The translations under genes were made by a program, and so were the position numbers. The notes beneath the pieces were generated by a model, which saw only the letters and a list, made by a program, of their open reading frames with translations, was not told where the DNA came from and did not search any database. DNA of 32,220 bases from Candidatus Omnitrophota bacterium (GTDB lineage Bacteria; Omnitrophota; Gorgyraeia; Gygaellales; Profunditerraquicolaceae): contig JAPLLN010000045.1 of the NCBI GenBank assembly GCA_026387475.1, positions 1 to 32,220 of the forward strand. The letters are read 5' to 3'. Positions 17,465-28,497 of the stretch are shown piece after piece. Within the stretch, counting starts at the first letter, position 1, and every line of letters starts with the position of its first letter.

Positions 17465-18297
17465 CCCAGCCGAAAAAATTCGCCGACCTGCACCTGCATA
17501 CTATATTCTCCGACGGCACCTATACCCCCGAAGAGCTGGTGGCAAAGAGCATTAAAGCGGGGTTATCCGCGATCGCCGTAGTCGACCACGATACGGTGGA
17601 AGGCCTGCCGGACTGCATTGCCGCCGGAGTTAAGCAAGGCCTGGAGATCATCCCGGGTATAGAGCTAAGCGCTGAAAGCGAAGGACAGGAGATCCACGTC
17701 CTGGGTTATCTCATCGATTACCGCTCAAAGCTTTTGAATGAAAAAATAGTTTTCTTGAATAAGAGGCGCGTGGAGCGGGTCTATAAAATGGCCGAGAAAT
17801 TAGGGGAGATGGGGATAAAGCTTAATCCACAGGAAGTTTTTGAACTCTCGGGGTCGGGGACTGTGGGGAGGCTGCATATAGCCCGCGCCATGGTCAAGGC
17901 AGGTTTGATCGATTCTCTTTACGACGCCTTTCATAAATATATCGGCGATGAATGCCCGGCTTATGTCTGCGGATTTAAATTCTCCGCGCAAGAGGCGATA
18001 AAAGTCATCCGCGATTCCGGCGGTATCCCGGTCCTGGCGCATCCTTATGTGGTAAAGAATGATGAACTTCTTCATGAACTTATCAATCAAGGGCTGATGG
18101 GGCTTGAGGCATATTATCCCGAGCATTCGCAGTCGATGATAAATTTTTATCTTAATCTGGCTAAAGAGAATGATCTGCTGGTTACCGGCGGGTCCGATTT
18201 CCACGGTTCAGCTAAGCCGAAAGTCAAGATCGGCGCGACCAAGATCCCCTATGAATTAGTCGAGCGGCTAAAAGAGGCGAAAGATAAGCATGATTAA
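17461..18297 (+). CDS. PHP domain metal-dependent phosphoesterase (RNase AM/YciV-like)
   Basis: 'FADLHLHTIFSDGTYTPEELV', 'AVVDHDTVEGL', 'IPGIELSAE', 'VTGGSDFHG'; ATGA overlap with nusB. Confidence 0.92.
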   Translation: MTQPKKFADLHLHTIFSDGTYTPEELVAKSIKAGLSAIAVVDHDTVEGLPDCIAAGVKQGLEIIPGIELSAESEGQEIHVLGYLIDYRSKLLNEKIVFLNKRRVERVYKMAEKLGEMGIKLNPQEVFELSGSGTVGRLHIARAMVKAGLIDSLYDAFHKYIGDECPAYVCGFKFSAQEAIKVIRDSGGIPVLAHPYVVKNDELLHELINQGLMGLEAYYPEHSQSMINFYLNLAKENDLLVTGGSDFHGSAKPKVKIGATKIPYELVERLKEAKDKHD

Positions 18298-19384
18298 GAA
18301 ACGAAAAGTTTATTTTATGGATCTGGCTTTAAAATTGGCGGCTAAAGGTAAAGGTAAGACTTCGCCTAATCCTTGCGTCGGCGCGTTAGTGGTCAAGAAT
18401 GACCGCATCATCGCAGGGAGCTTTCATAAGAAAGCCGGGCTTGCCCATGCGGAGGCAGCTGCGCTTGATAAAGCGGGCAGTAAAGCCAGGGGGGCAACGC
18501 TTTATGTGACCCTTGAGCCTTGCGCGCATTTCGGCCGCACGCCGCCGTGCGTTGATAAGATAATCAAAGCGGGGATCAAGGAAGTAGTGATCGGGATGAT
18601 CGACCCTAATCCGCTTAATAACGGAAGAGGAATAGCTAAATTAAAAGAATACGGTATCAAGGTCGAAGTCGGATTCCTGGAAGATAAACTAAGGAAATTA
18701 AATGAGCCGTTCATAAAATATATTACCAAGCGCGCGCCTTTCGTGACGGTCAAGATCGCCGAATCGCTCGACGGCAAGATCGCCACTAAAGACGGAGATT
18801 CAAAGTGGATCACCTCGGATAAGTCGCGCGCCTACGCCCACCGCATCCGCTCGGAGTTTGACGCGATCATGGTGGGGGTCAATACCGTGATAAGGGATAA
18901 TCCCAATCTGGACGCCTGGTTTTCTAGGAAACATCCGGTAAAGGTTGTCACCGACAGCCAGTTAAGCACTCCGCAAAACGCCGCGATCTTTTCGGGGAAT
19001 AGCCCGGTAGTAATCGTGACTTTGCCGTCGCGTCCGGGGCAGGAGACGGATAACCGCAAGGCCATCACGGAAAAAGCCAAGATCTTAGAGGTAAAAGAAA
19101 AATCCGGACAGATAAATCTAAGGGATATGTTTAAACGGCTGGCCCAAATGGAGATAACCAATATTCTGGTCGAAGGAGGTGGTACTTTGATCGGCGCTCT
19201 CTTCGATGAGGGATTGGTGGATAGGGTGATGTTTTTCATAAGTCCCAAGATCATCGGAGGCAAAGAGTCGTTAAGCTCGGTAATGGGGAGGGGTGTTTCA
19301 AGGATCGATAAGGCCTTCAAATTAAAGAATATAAAAGTCAGGCGGATAGCCGAAGATATACTGGTCGAGGGAGATATAAAATAA
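18290..19384 (+). CDS. ribD: Bifunctional diaminohydroxyphosphoribosylaminopyrimidine deaminase / 5-amino-6-(5-phosphoribosylamino)uracil reductase
   Basis: 'GKTSPNPCVGALVV', 'HAEAAAL', 'LYVTLEPCAHFGRTPPCVDKII', reductase 'VTVKIAESLDGKIATKDGDSKWITSDKSR'. Confidence 0.97.
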   Translation: MIKKRKVYFMDLALKLAAKGKGKTSPNPCVGALVVKNDRIIAGSFHKKAGLAHAEAAALDKAGSKARGATLYVTLEPCAHFGRTPPCVDKIIKAGIKEVVIGMIDPNPLNNGRGIAKLKEYGIKVEVGFLEDKLRKLNEPFIKYITKRAPFVTVKIAESLDGKIATKDGDSKWITSDKSRAYAHRIRSEFDAIMVGVNTVIRDNPNLDAWFSRKHPVKVVTDSQLSTPQNAAIFSGNSPVVIVTLPSRPGQETDNRKAITEKAKILEVKEKSGQINLRDMFKRLAQMEITNILVEGGGTLIGALFDEGLVDRVMFFISPKIIGGKESLSSVMGRGVSRIDKAFKLKNIKVRRIAEDILVEGDIK

Positions 19385-19385
19385 G

Positions 19386-19964
19386 ATGTTTTCCGGGATC
19401 GTCGAAGAACTGGGAGAGGTAATGAATATTTCCCGCCGCGGCAATATCACGCGGATAACCGTAAGGGCCTCTAAAGCCCCGGAAGGCGCTAAGGCCGGCG
19501 ACAGCATAGCCGTAAACGGGGTTTGCCTGACGGTTGTTGAAGAGGGCGCGGAAAATCTTGTCTTTGAGGCGATGCCGGAGACCTTGAGCGCTACAAATTT
19601 AGGGAGCCTAAGGACCGGCGAAAAGATAAATTTGGAAAGAAGCCTCGTGATCGGAGAGCGTTTATCCGGGCATTTTGTCACCGGCCACGTTGATTGCGTC
19701 GGAGTAATCCGCAAAAAAACCCGCGTGAGCAATAATCTCGGTTTTGAGATAGCGGTCAAACCGGAATTCATGAAATTTATCCTGCCTAAAGGCTCGGTCT
19801 CGGTCGATGGGATAAGCCTGACCATTATGAAGAGAGAGTCGAATACTTTCTGGGTCTATATAATCCCGCATACCTTAAAGAATACTACTCTTGGTTTCAA
19901 AGGCCCCTCCGATAAAGTAAATATCGAGTTCGATATCCTCGCTAAACGCGCCGCGGCAGTTTAA
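19386..19964 (+). CDS. ribE: Riboflavin synthase (alpha chain)
   Basis: 'MFSGIVEELGEV', 'DSIAVNGVCLTV', 'GHFVTGHVDCVGVI', duplicated lumazine-binding domains. Confidence 0.97.
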   Translation: MFSGIVEELGEVMNISRRGNITRITVRASKAPEGAKAGDSIAVNGVCLTVVEEGAENLVFEAMPETLSATNLGSLRTGEKINLERSLVIGERLSGHFVTGHVDCVGVIRKKTRVSNNLGFEIAVKPEFMKFILPKGSVSVDGISLTIMKRESNTFWVYIIPHTLKNTTLGFKGPSDKVNIEFDILAKRAAAV

Positions 19965-19984
19965 GTTATGTTAACTTGAAAATA

Positions 19985-20013
19985 TTGCTATCCTGCCTGA
20001 TTTCTGGTATACT
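19985..20013 (+). promoter_or_regulatory. Sigma70-like extended -10 promoter upstream of tRNA-Pro
   Basis: TTGCTA (19985-19990), 17-nt spacer, TGGTATACT (TATACT 20008-20013). Confidence 0.6.
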
Positions 20014-20113
20014 AGTTGAAATAATTTGAGAGAATAACATATTTCCCTCGCAACTTAGTTTTTAATAGCGGGTTGCTCGGGATGATTTGCATAAGTTTAT
20101 AGCTGGTAAATCA

Positions 20114-20187
20114 CGGGGAGTGGCCCAGTTTGGTAGGGCGTTTGGTTCGGGACCAAAAGGCCGTGGGTTCAAGTCCCACCTCCCCGA
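20114..20187 (+). tRNA. tRNA-Pro (anticodon CGG)
   Basis: Acceptor CGGGGAG/CTCCCCG, anticodon arm TTTGG-TTCGGGA-CCAAA, T arm GTGGG-TTCAAGT-CCCAC; CCA not encoded (followed by CAT). Confidence 0.96.
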
Positions 20188-20239
20188 CATTAATTATCTC
20201 GTAAGAGTCGGAAGCGTTATAACCGGAAAGGAGTAGGGT

Positions 20240-20779
20240 GTGCAAAAACCATTATTAGTCATGGTCTTAAGTTTAATTCTTGGTTCTCCTGCCTCACTCT
20301 GCCATGCTGAGCAGCCGGAGGAAATCGTATTTACTACTTATTATCCTTCGCCTTACGGCAACTATAATGAACTGCAAACTAATAAATTGGCAGTGGGGGA
20401 TACTAATGGCGACGGAAAGGTTGATGCCAGCGATGTGCCGCCTGCTAATGGGCAAATATATGCGGCAAGAAGCATGATCTTAAGGCCACAGGGTCTTCCT
20501 GCTACTGATGTGAGAGAGGGTGAGCTTGTCTATAACAATGCTGACAAAGCACTTTATCTTTATAATGGCGCCAGCTGGGTAAAGCAGGGAGTTGCCGGAG
20601 GAGGGGGTTGTTATGTATCTTATTCCGGAAGCTGTCTTACGGGGTTTGTTGATAAGGGTTCAGCCGGTAGTTATGGCGCCTGTCTTTACGCTTGCTGGAC
20701 TTCCCGGCCGCCGGGTGCCGGTTGCGTGTCCGGAGGAACTAGCTATCATATCGGTGATGCGCGTGTATGTTGCCAGTAG
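20240..20779 (+). CDS. Secreted Cys-rich surface protein with 'TTYYPSPYGNYNEL' motif and EF-hand/dockerin-like loop
   Basis: GTG start with SD aaaggag; signal peptide (LLVMVLSLILGSPASLCHA); FTTYYPSPYGNYNELQTNKLAVGD; DTNGDGKVDASD; 'EGELVYNNADKALYLYNGASWV'; seven-Cys C-terminus. Confidence 0.8.
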   Translation: MQKPLLVMVLSLILGSPASLCHAEQPEEIVFTTYYPSPYGNYNELQTNKLAVGDTNGDGKVDASDVPPANGQIYAARSMILRPQGLPATDVREGELVYNNADKALYLYNGASWVKQGVAGGGGCYVSYSGSCLTGFVDKGSAGSYGACLYACWTSRPPGAGCVSGGTSYHIGDARVCCQ

Positions 20780-21540
20780 TTTTCTGTTTTCTTCTTTTCT
20801 TTAGCGCTACTCCCTGCTCTGCTTATGATATTAGCCCTTATCTGAAACAGGCACCTTCTAAATCTAGGCCTGTTTTGAATCTTGTATTCTGTTCTTTGAG
20901 TTATCAGGATAAAAATATCTTTTTGAAAGACGTAGATCGGCTTGCGCAGGAGCTAAAAAAGACTAAGCCTTTTGATGGATTTAGCGATTTTTCTTTCTGG
21001 TTTGTCAGCCTTACGAAGAAAGAAGAGGGTTTGCTATTTACGTTAACTCCCGGGTTTCCTCCCCTTAGGGCGAAAAGCGATTTTCTTCAGGATATTTTTG
21101 TTAAACTCGGCCGGGATTACAAGTTGATCATCGTTGATAGGACCGGCTTAGTCTCTTGTGCGGAGTTATCCTCAATCAATATGACCTCCTTGATAATACT
21201 CGGCAGGAAAATGTATGCAAGCGAAGAATCTTTCAGTAAAGGCTTCTTACATGAATTAGGGCATTCCTTGGGACTGCGCGATGAATGCGTTGCTTGCGAA
21301 GAACTTTCTTCGGCGGGCGAGCCGAATTGTGCCAGGGACAAGGAAGAGGCAATTAAGTGGTGGGGCGATCTTGTGGGTAAAGATCCGCGGGTAAATTACA
21401 TTTCCGGATGTTGCGGGAATAAGGGTTATATCCGTCCGACAGCGGTTTCTTTGATGAATGACCCGGATAAGGCTGATGATTTTGGCCCGGTCAATGAACG
21501 CTATTTAAAGCAGGTGTTGAGTTTACCGGCGAAGAAATAG
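20767..21540 (+). CDS. Putative secreted M64 (IgA peptidase)-like zinc metalloprotease
   Basis: Signal peptide (FCFLLFFSATPCSA); 'FLHELGHSLGLRDEC' HExxH + downstream D/E; N-terminal part resembles M64 ('LVFCSLSYQDKNIFLKDVDRLAQELKKTKPFDGFSDFSFWFVSL'). Confidence 0.72.
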   Translation: MLPVVFCFLLFFSATPCSAYDISPYLKQAPSKSRPVLNLVFCSLSYQDKNIFLKDVDRLAQELKKTKPFDGFSDFSFWFVSLTKKEEGLLFTLTPGFPPLRAKSDFLQDIFVKLGRDYKLIIVDRTGLVSCAELSSINMTSLIILGRKMYASEESFSKGFLHELGHSLGLRDECVACEELSSAGEPNCARDKEEAIKWWGDLVGKDPRVNYISGCCGNKGYIRPTAVSLMNDPDKADDFGPVNERYLKQVLSLPAKK

Positions 21541-21541
21541 G

Positions 21542-24310
<2,769 letters not shown>

Positions 24311-24314
<4 letters not shown>

Positions 24315-24928
24315 TATTAGAGAATATACCGGTGGGCGCCCTGGAATCTAATTGTTATGTGCTGGCTTTGGGAGAAGGAAGGGACGCGATAATCATCGAC
24401 CCGGGGGCAGAAGAGCGCAAGATACGGAAGGCCCTGGAAAAACATAAATTGAAACCTGCGCTCGTAATCAATACCCACGGGCATTACGACCACATAGGCG
24501 CGGATGACAAGTTTGGCGTGCCTGTTTATGTCCATAAGCTGGATTCCGCGATGCTTCGCGACCCGATGCTTAATCTATCGGGTATGTTTTCTCTGGCTTA
24601 CGGGGTAAAATCCGAGATCAAGATGCTCGTTGAGAACCAGATCATCGCCCATGACGGGATAGAGTTGAAGGTTTTACACATACCGGGGCACACCCCCGGA
24701 GGCATTGCTCTGGTTTTAATGAAGCCTGATGAGCATATCGTCTTTACCGGGGATACTTTGTTCTGTCAGGGGATAGGCCGCTCGGATCTGGAGGGCGGAG
24801 ACGGCGAACAGCTTGTTAAAGCCATCAAGGAAAAATTGTTGAGCCTTCCTTCTGATACGGTAGTTTATCCCGGGCACGGCCCTTCCACTACTATAGATGA
24901 AGAGAAGAGAGAGAATCCTTATTTATGA
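24311..24928 (+). CDS. MBL-fold metallo-hydrolase (glyoxalase II-like)
   Basis: 'VINTHGHYDHIGAD', 'LHIPGHTPGG', 'FTGDTLFCQGIGRSDL', 'VYPGHGPSTTI'. Confidence 0.94.
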
Positions 24929-25812
24929 AAGAGCTGATCGATTCATTCTTGAATTATATTTCAGTTGAGCGGGGGTTATCCAACAATACTATTATCTCTT
25001 ACCGCGAAGACCTGAATACTTATATTGATTTCCTGGAAGGCCGGCACATCGACGCGCTCTCCAAGATCAATAAGGACGACATCACTAATTTTATGTTTTC
25101 TCAAAAGGACACGGGGCTGGCTGCTAATTCCGTGGCCCGGAGGCTCGCTGCGATAAGGATGTTCCACAGGTTTCTTGCCCGCGAGAGGATCTCCAAGAAT
25201 GACTCCACTACCCTGATCGATTCTCCCAAGCTTTGGAAGAAGATACCGGATTCGCTCTCTTTGGCCGAAGTCGAGGCATTGATCGCCGCGCCCAATATCC
25301 GCGATAAACAGGGCGTGCGCGATAAGGCGATACTTGAAACACTCTATGCCACCGGGATGCGCGTATCCGAAGCGGTAAATTTGCGGAAGGATAACGTAAA
25401 TCTGGATATCGGTTTTTTGCGCTGCATCGGCAAGGGAGATAAAGAGAGGGTAATCCCCCTGGGTTCAAAGGCTATCGCTAGCATTAAAAGATATCTGGAG
25501 GTAAGCCGTCCGATCTTCTTAAAGGGCAAGCAATCGGAGAATTTATTTTTAAACCGTTTCGGCAAGAAAATATCCCGGCAGTCATTCTGGAAGATAATCA
25601 AGAAATACGCTGCCGAGGCGAAGATCAAGAAACCTATCCGGCCGCATATATTAAGGCATTCTTTCGCCACTCATCTTTTAGAGAGGGGCGCGGACCTGCG
25701 TTCGGTGCAAGAGATGCTGGGGCATTCCAATATTTCTACCACGCAGATCTATACGCATATCAACCGGGACAGGCTTAAGGCGGTGCATAAGCAGTTTCAT
25801 CCGCGGCCGTAG
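24925..25812 (+). CDS. xerD: Site-specific tyrosine recombinase XerD
   Basis: SAM-like N-domain, 'LYATGMRVSEAVNL', 'HILRHSFATHLLERGADLRSVQEMLGHSNISTTQIYTHINRDRL'; ends KQFHPRP*. Confidence 0.94.
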   Translation: MKELIDSFLNYISVERGLSNNTIISYREDLNTYIDFLEGRHIDALSKINKDDITNFMFSQKDTGLAANSVARRLAAIRMFHRFLARERISKNDSTTLIDSPKLWKKIPDSLSLAEVEALIAAPNIRDKQGVRDKAILETLYATGMRVSEAVNLRKDNVNLDIGFLRCIGKGDKERVIPLGSKAIASIKRYLEVSRPIFLKGKQSENLFLNRFGKKISRQSFWKIIKKYAAEAKIKKPIRPHILRHSFATHLLERGADLRSVQEMLGHSNISTTQIYTHINRDRLKAVHKQFHPRP

Positions 25813-25821
25813 GAGAAAAGA

Positions 25822-27096
25822 ATGAAGAAATATTTAGAAGGGTTGCCCAAAAAGATCCGTGAACTGGTTTATCTTGCCAAAGACCTGGCTGCTTATCGCA
25901 GGATGCCGGCGTATCTGGTCGGCGGGTTTGTGCGCGACCTTATCCTGGGGGTGCGGAATTTTGACCTGGATATCGTTGTCGTCGGAGACGGCATAAAATT
26001 CGCGGAGTATTTTGCCAGGGCCCTGAAGGCAAAACTTATCCGGCATAAAAGATTCGGCACGGCAACTGTCGTCTTAAAGCCGGGATTAAAGATCGATATC
26101 GCAACCGCGCGCAGCGAAATTTATCCGCTCCCTGCGCATCTACCCGTAGTCAAACCCGGCTCGCTTGAGGATGACCTTTTCCGCAGGGATTTTACCATCA
26201 ACGCCATGGCTATCAGCCTGGCTGAAAATGATTTCGGCAGGCTTATTGATTGTTACGGAGGAGTCGGTGATTTAAAGAACAAGACGATCCGCGTTTTGCA
26301 CGCCTTAAGTTTTATCGATGACCCTACCCGCATTATCCGGGCAATCCGTTTTGAGCAAAGGTTCGGTTTTAAGCTGGATGCCGGGACCTTGAAATTGCTA
26401 AAAGAGGCAGTAAGGGCAAAGATGCTTAAGATTGTCGAGCCGCAAAGGCTGCGCGATGACCTGATCCTGGTATTAAAAGAAGCCGAGCCGATCAAAGAGA
26501 TAATGCGTTTCAAGGAATTGACCGGTTTTTCTTTTATCGATAAGCATTTAGTCGCAGGGGCTAAGACTATCGGCCTGTTGCGCTGCGCCGATAAGGAGAT
26601 AAAATGGTTTATCCGCACGCATCCGCGCAGACGGGCGCTCGATTCATGGCTCATCTATTTTATCGCGCTTACTGATAACTTAAAGTCGCCGGCTATCAAG
26701 CCACTTGTTCAGCGCTTCGCCTTAAAGAGGGGAGAAGAGATAAGGATCTTAAGTTATAAGTCCGCTCAACTGAAGATAGCGCCCGCATTAAAAAAGAAAG
26801 ATATCAATCCCTCGGAATTATTCTCCTGCCTCGAGCCGTTAAGTTACGAGGTGATCATTCTTTTAAAGGCGAAATTCGGCGGTGCCTGTCTTAGGAATAA
26901 TATCGATAAGTTTTTTCTTAATCTGAACGGGGCGCGCATCAGTATCTCCGGCGATGACCTGCGCCGGTTAGGCCTGGAGCCCGGGCCGCATTACCAGAAG
27001 ATATTCAAATCGATACTTAACGCCAAGCTTGACGGGAAACTGCGCACCAGGCAGGATGAGTTAAGGCTGGTAAAAAATATCATCAGGAGACCATAA
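25822..27096 (+). CDS. tRNA nucleotidyltransferase / poly(A) polymerase family protein
   Basis: 'AYLVGGFVRDLILGVRNFDLDIVVVGDG', 'DDLFRRDFTINAMAISL', 'DDPTRIIRAIRFEQRFGF'. Confidence 0.92.
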   Translation: MKKYLEGLPKKIRELVYLAKDLAAYRRMPAYLVGGFVRDLILGVRNFDLDIVVVGDGIKFAEYFARALKAKLIRHKRFGTATVVLKPGLKIDIATARSEIYPLPAHLPVVKPGSLEDDLFRRDFTINAMAISLAENDFGRLIDCYGGVGDLKNKTIRVLHALSFIDDPTRIIRAIRFEQRFGFKLDAGTLKLLKEAVRAKMLKIVEPQRLRDDLILVLKEAEPIKEIMRFKELTGFSFIDKHLVAGAKTIGLLRCADKEIKWFIRTHPRRRALDSWLIYFIALTDNLKSPAIKPLVQRFALKRGEEIRILSYKSAQLKIAPALKKKDINPSELFSCLEPLSYEVIILLKAKFGGACLRNNIDKFFLNLNGARISISGDDLRRLGLEPGPHYQKIFKSILNAKLDGKLRTRQDELRLVKNIIRRP

Positions 27097-27098
27097 AA

Positions 27099-27566
27099 AT
27101 GGCAAGAAGCGATAAAGTAGCGGAAGCGATAAGGCAGGAAGCAAGTTTGATCGTGCATGATAAATTAAAGGACCCGCGCTTAGGGTTCGTGACTATCACC
27201 CGCGTGGAGATGACCGATGACCTAAGGTACGCTAAAATATTTTTCAGCGTCTTAGGCAAGGACGAGGACTATAAGAAAACGCAGGAGGGGCTTGATTCCG
27301 CAAAGGGTTTTATCCGTAAACTCGTCTCGGACAGGGTCAACCTGAAATTTGCCCCGGATATTGCTTTTTACGAAGACCGCTCCAGCGAATACAGCGTGCG
27401 CATCGAAGAAGTCTTGAATGAGATCAAGCAGCTGGATGAAGCTAAAAAGGAAGAAAAGAAGCTGAAAAAGGCTAAGAAGAGCGCAAAGGTAAAGAAGGCG
27501 CCGAAAAAATCAAAGGGAGGCAAAGTTGGGACTAAGACAAGCCGCCGCCGCAGTAAGAAAAAATAA
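27099..27566 (+). CDS. rbfA: Ribosome-binding factor A with Lys/Arg-rich C-terminal extension
   Basis: 'RSDKVAEAIRQEASLIVHDKLKDPRLGFVTITRVEMTDDLRYAKIFFSVLG'; tail KKEEKKLKKAKKSAKVKKAPKKSKGGKVGTKTSRRRSKKK. Confidence 0.94.
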   Translation: MARSDKVAEAIRQEASLIVHDKLKDPRLGFVTITRVEMTDDLRYAKIFFSVLGKDEDYKKTQEGLDSAKGFIRKLVSDRVNLKFAPDIAFYEDRSSEYSVRIEEVLNEIKQLDEAKKEEKKLKKAKKSAKVKKAPKKSKGGKVGTKTSRRRSKKK

Positions 27567-28497
27567 TAGTTTCGTTATTACCGCTCACGTCAACCCCGAA
27601 GGCGACGCGTTGGGTTCGCAGATCGCTTTTTATAACCTGCTCAAGAAGCTGGGGAAAGAGGCGGTTATTTTGGATGAAGACGCAGTGCCTTCGGAATATG
27701 AATTTCTTCCCGGCCAGGAATTGGTCAGAAAGTTCAAATATAATCCCAGAAGGCGCATTGGCTTTGACTGCCTTGTCGTCCTGGATAGTTCGGATCTGAA
27801 GAGAACGGGTGAGGTCTGGCGCGTCAACCAGGAGAAGAAGATCGTGCTTAATATCGACCACCATATCAGCAATATTAAATTTGGAGATGTCAATTGGGTT
27901 GAGCCGCTTACATCTTCCGCGTCCGAAATGGTCTATAAGCTCTTTAAATATATGCGCGTTCCTCTCGACGCTGATACCGCGTTGGCGTTGTATGTGGGGA
28001 TGATGACGGATACGGGGTCATTCCGGTATTCCAATACTACCGCCGGAACGCACCGCGCAGCAGCCGAGCTTATGAAATATAAGATCGATACGGTGCAGGT
28101 ATATAAAAATATCTACGAAAACATCCCTAATGAAGAAGTGAAACTTTTAAACAAAATACTTCCAAGCGTAAAAAGGGATTGCGCAGGGAAGCTAGTCTGG
28201 TTTCAGGTGCCGCATGACCTGCTTAAAGGTAAAAAGATAACCTTTGATCTAAGCGAGCATATTTTGAGTTTCGGCAGGGCGATGCAGGGCGCGGAGGTAG
28301 TAGTGTTGTTCAAGGAAAATTTGGGAATTAAGCGCGAGATACGAGTAAACTTGCGTTCGCAGGGAAAGTTTGACGTGAATAAAGTCGCCCAGCTTTTCGG
28401 CGGCGGAGGCCACAAAGCCGCAGCCGGCATTACCATGCACGGCACCATCACCGCAGTGCGTAAGAAGGTATTAGCTAAAATAAAATCCTCTCTGTAA
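27526..28497 (+). CDS. nrnA: Bifunctional oligoribonuclease / PAP phosphatase (DHH family)
   Basis: 'FVITAHVNPEGDALGSQIAFYNLLKKLG', 'LVVLDSSDLKRTG', 'IDHHISN', 'GGGGHKAAAG'; TTG start with SD gggagg inside rbfA. Confidence 0.93.
   Translation: MGLRQAAAAVRKNNSFVITAHVNPEGDALGSQIAFYNLLKKLGKEAVILDEDAVPSEYEFLPGQELVRKFKYNPRRRIGFDCLVVLDSSDLKRTGEVWRVNQEKKIVLNIDHHISNIKFGDVNWVEPLTSSASEMVYKLFKYMRVPLDADTALALYVGMMTDTGSFRYSNTTAGTHRAAAELMKYKIDTVQVYKNIYENIPNEEVKLLNKILPSVKRDCAGKLVWFQVPHDLLKGKKITFDLSEHILSFGRAMQGAEVVVLFKENLGIKREIRVNLRSQGKFDVNKVAQLFGGGGHKAAAGITMHGTITAVRKKVLAKIKSSL

Noticed and set aside
19963-19977. AAGTTA/TAACTT palindrome after ribE as a terminator
   Set aside because: Short AT-rich stem without a following T-run; not a convincing intrinsic terminator.
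20280-20804. Nested + strand ORFs 20280-20477 and 20592-20804
   Set aside because: Alternative frames inside the secreted Cys-rich gene, which has the signal peptide, SD and recognisable motif; nothing supports the nested frames.
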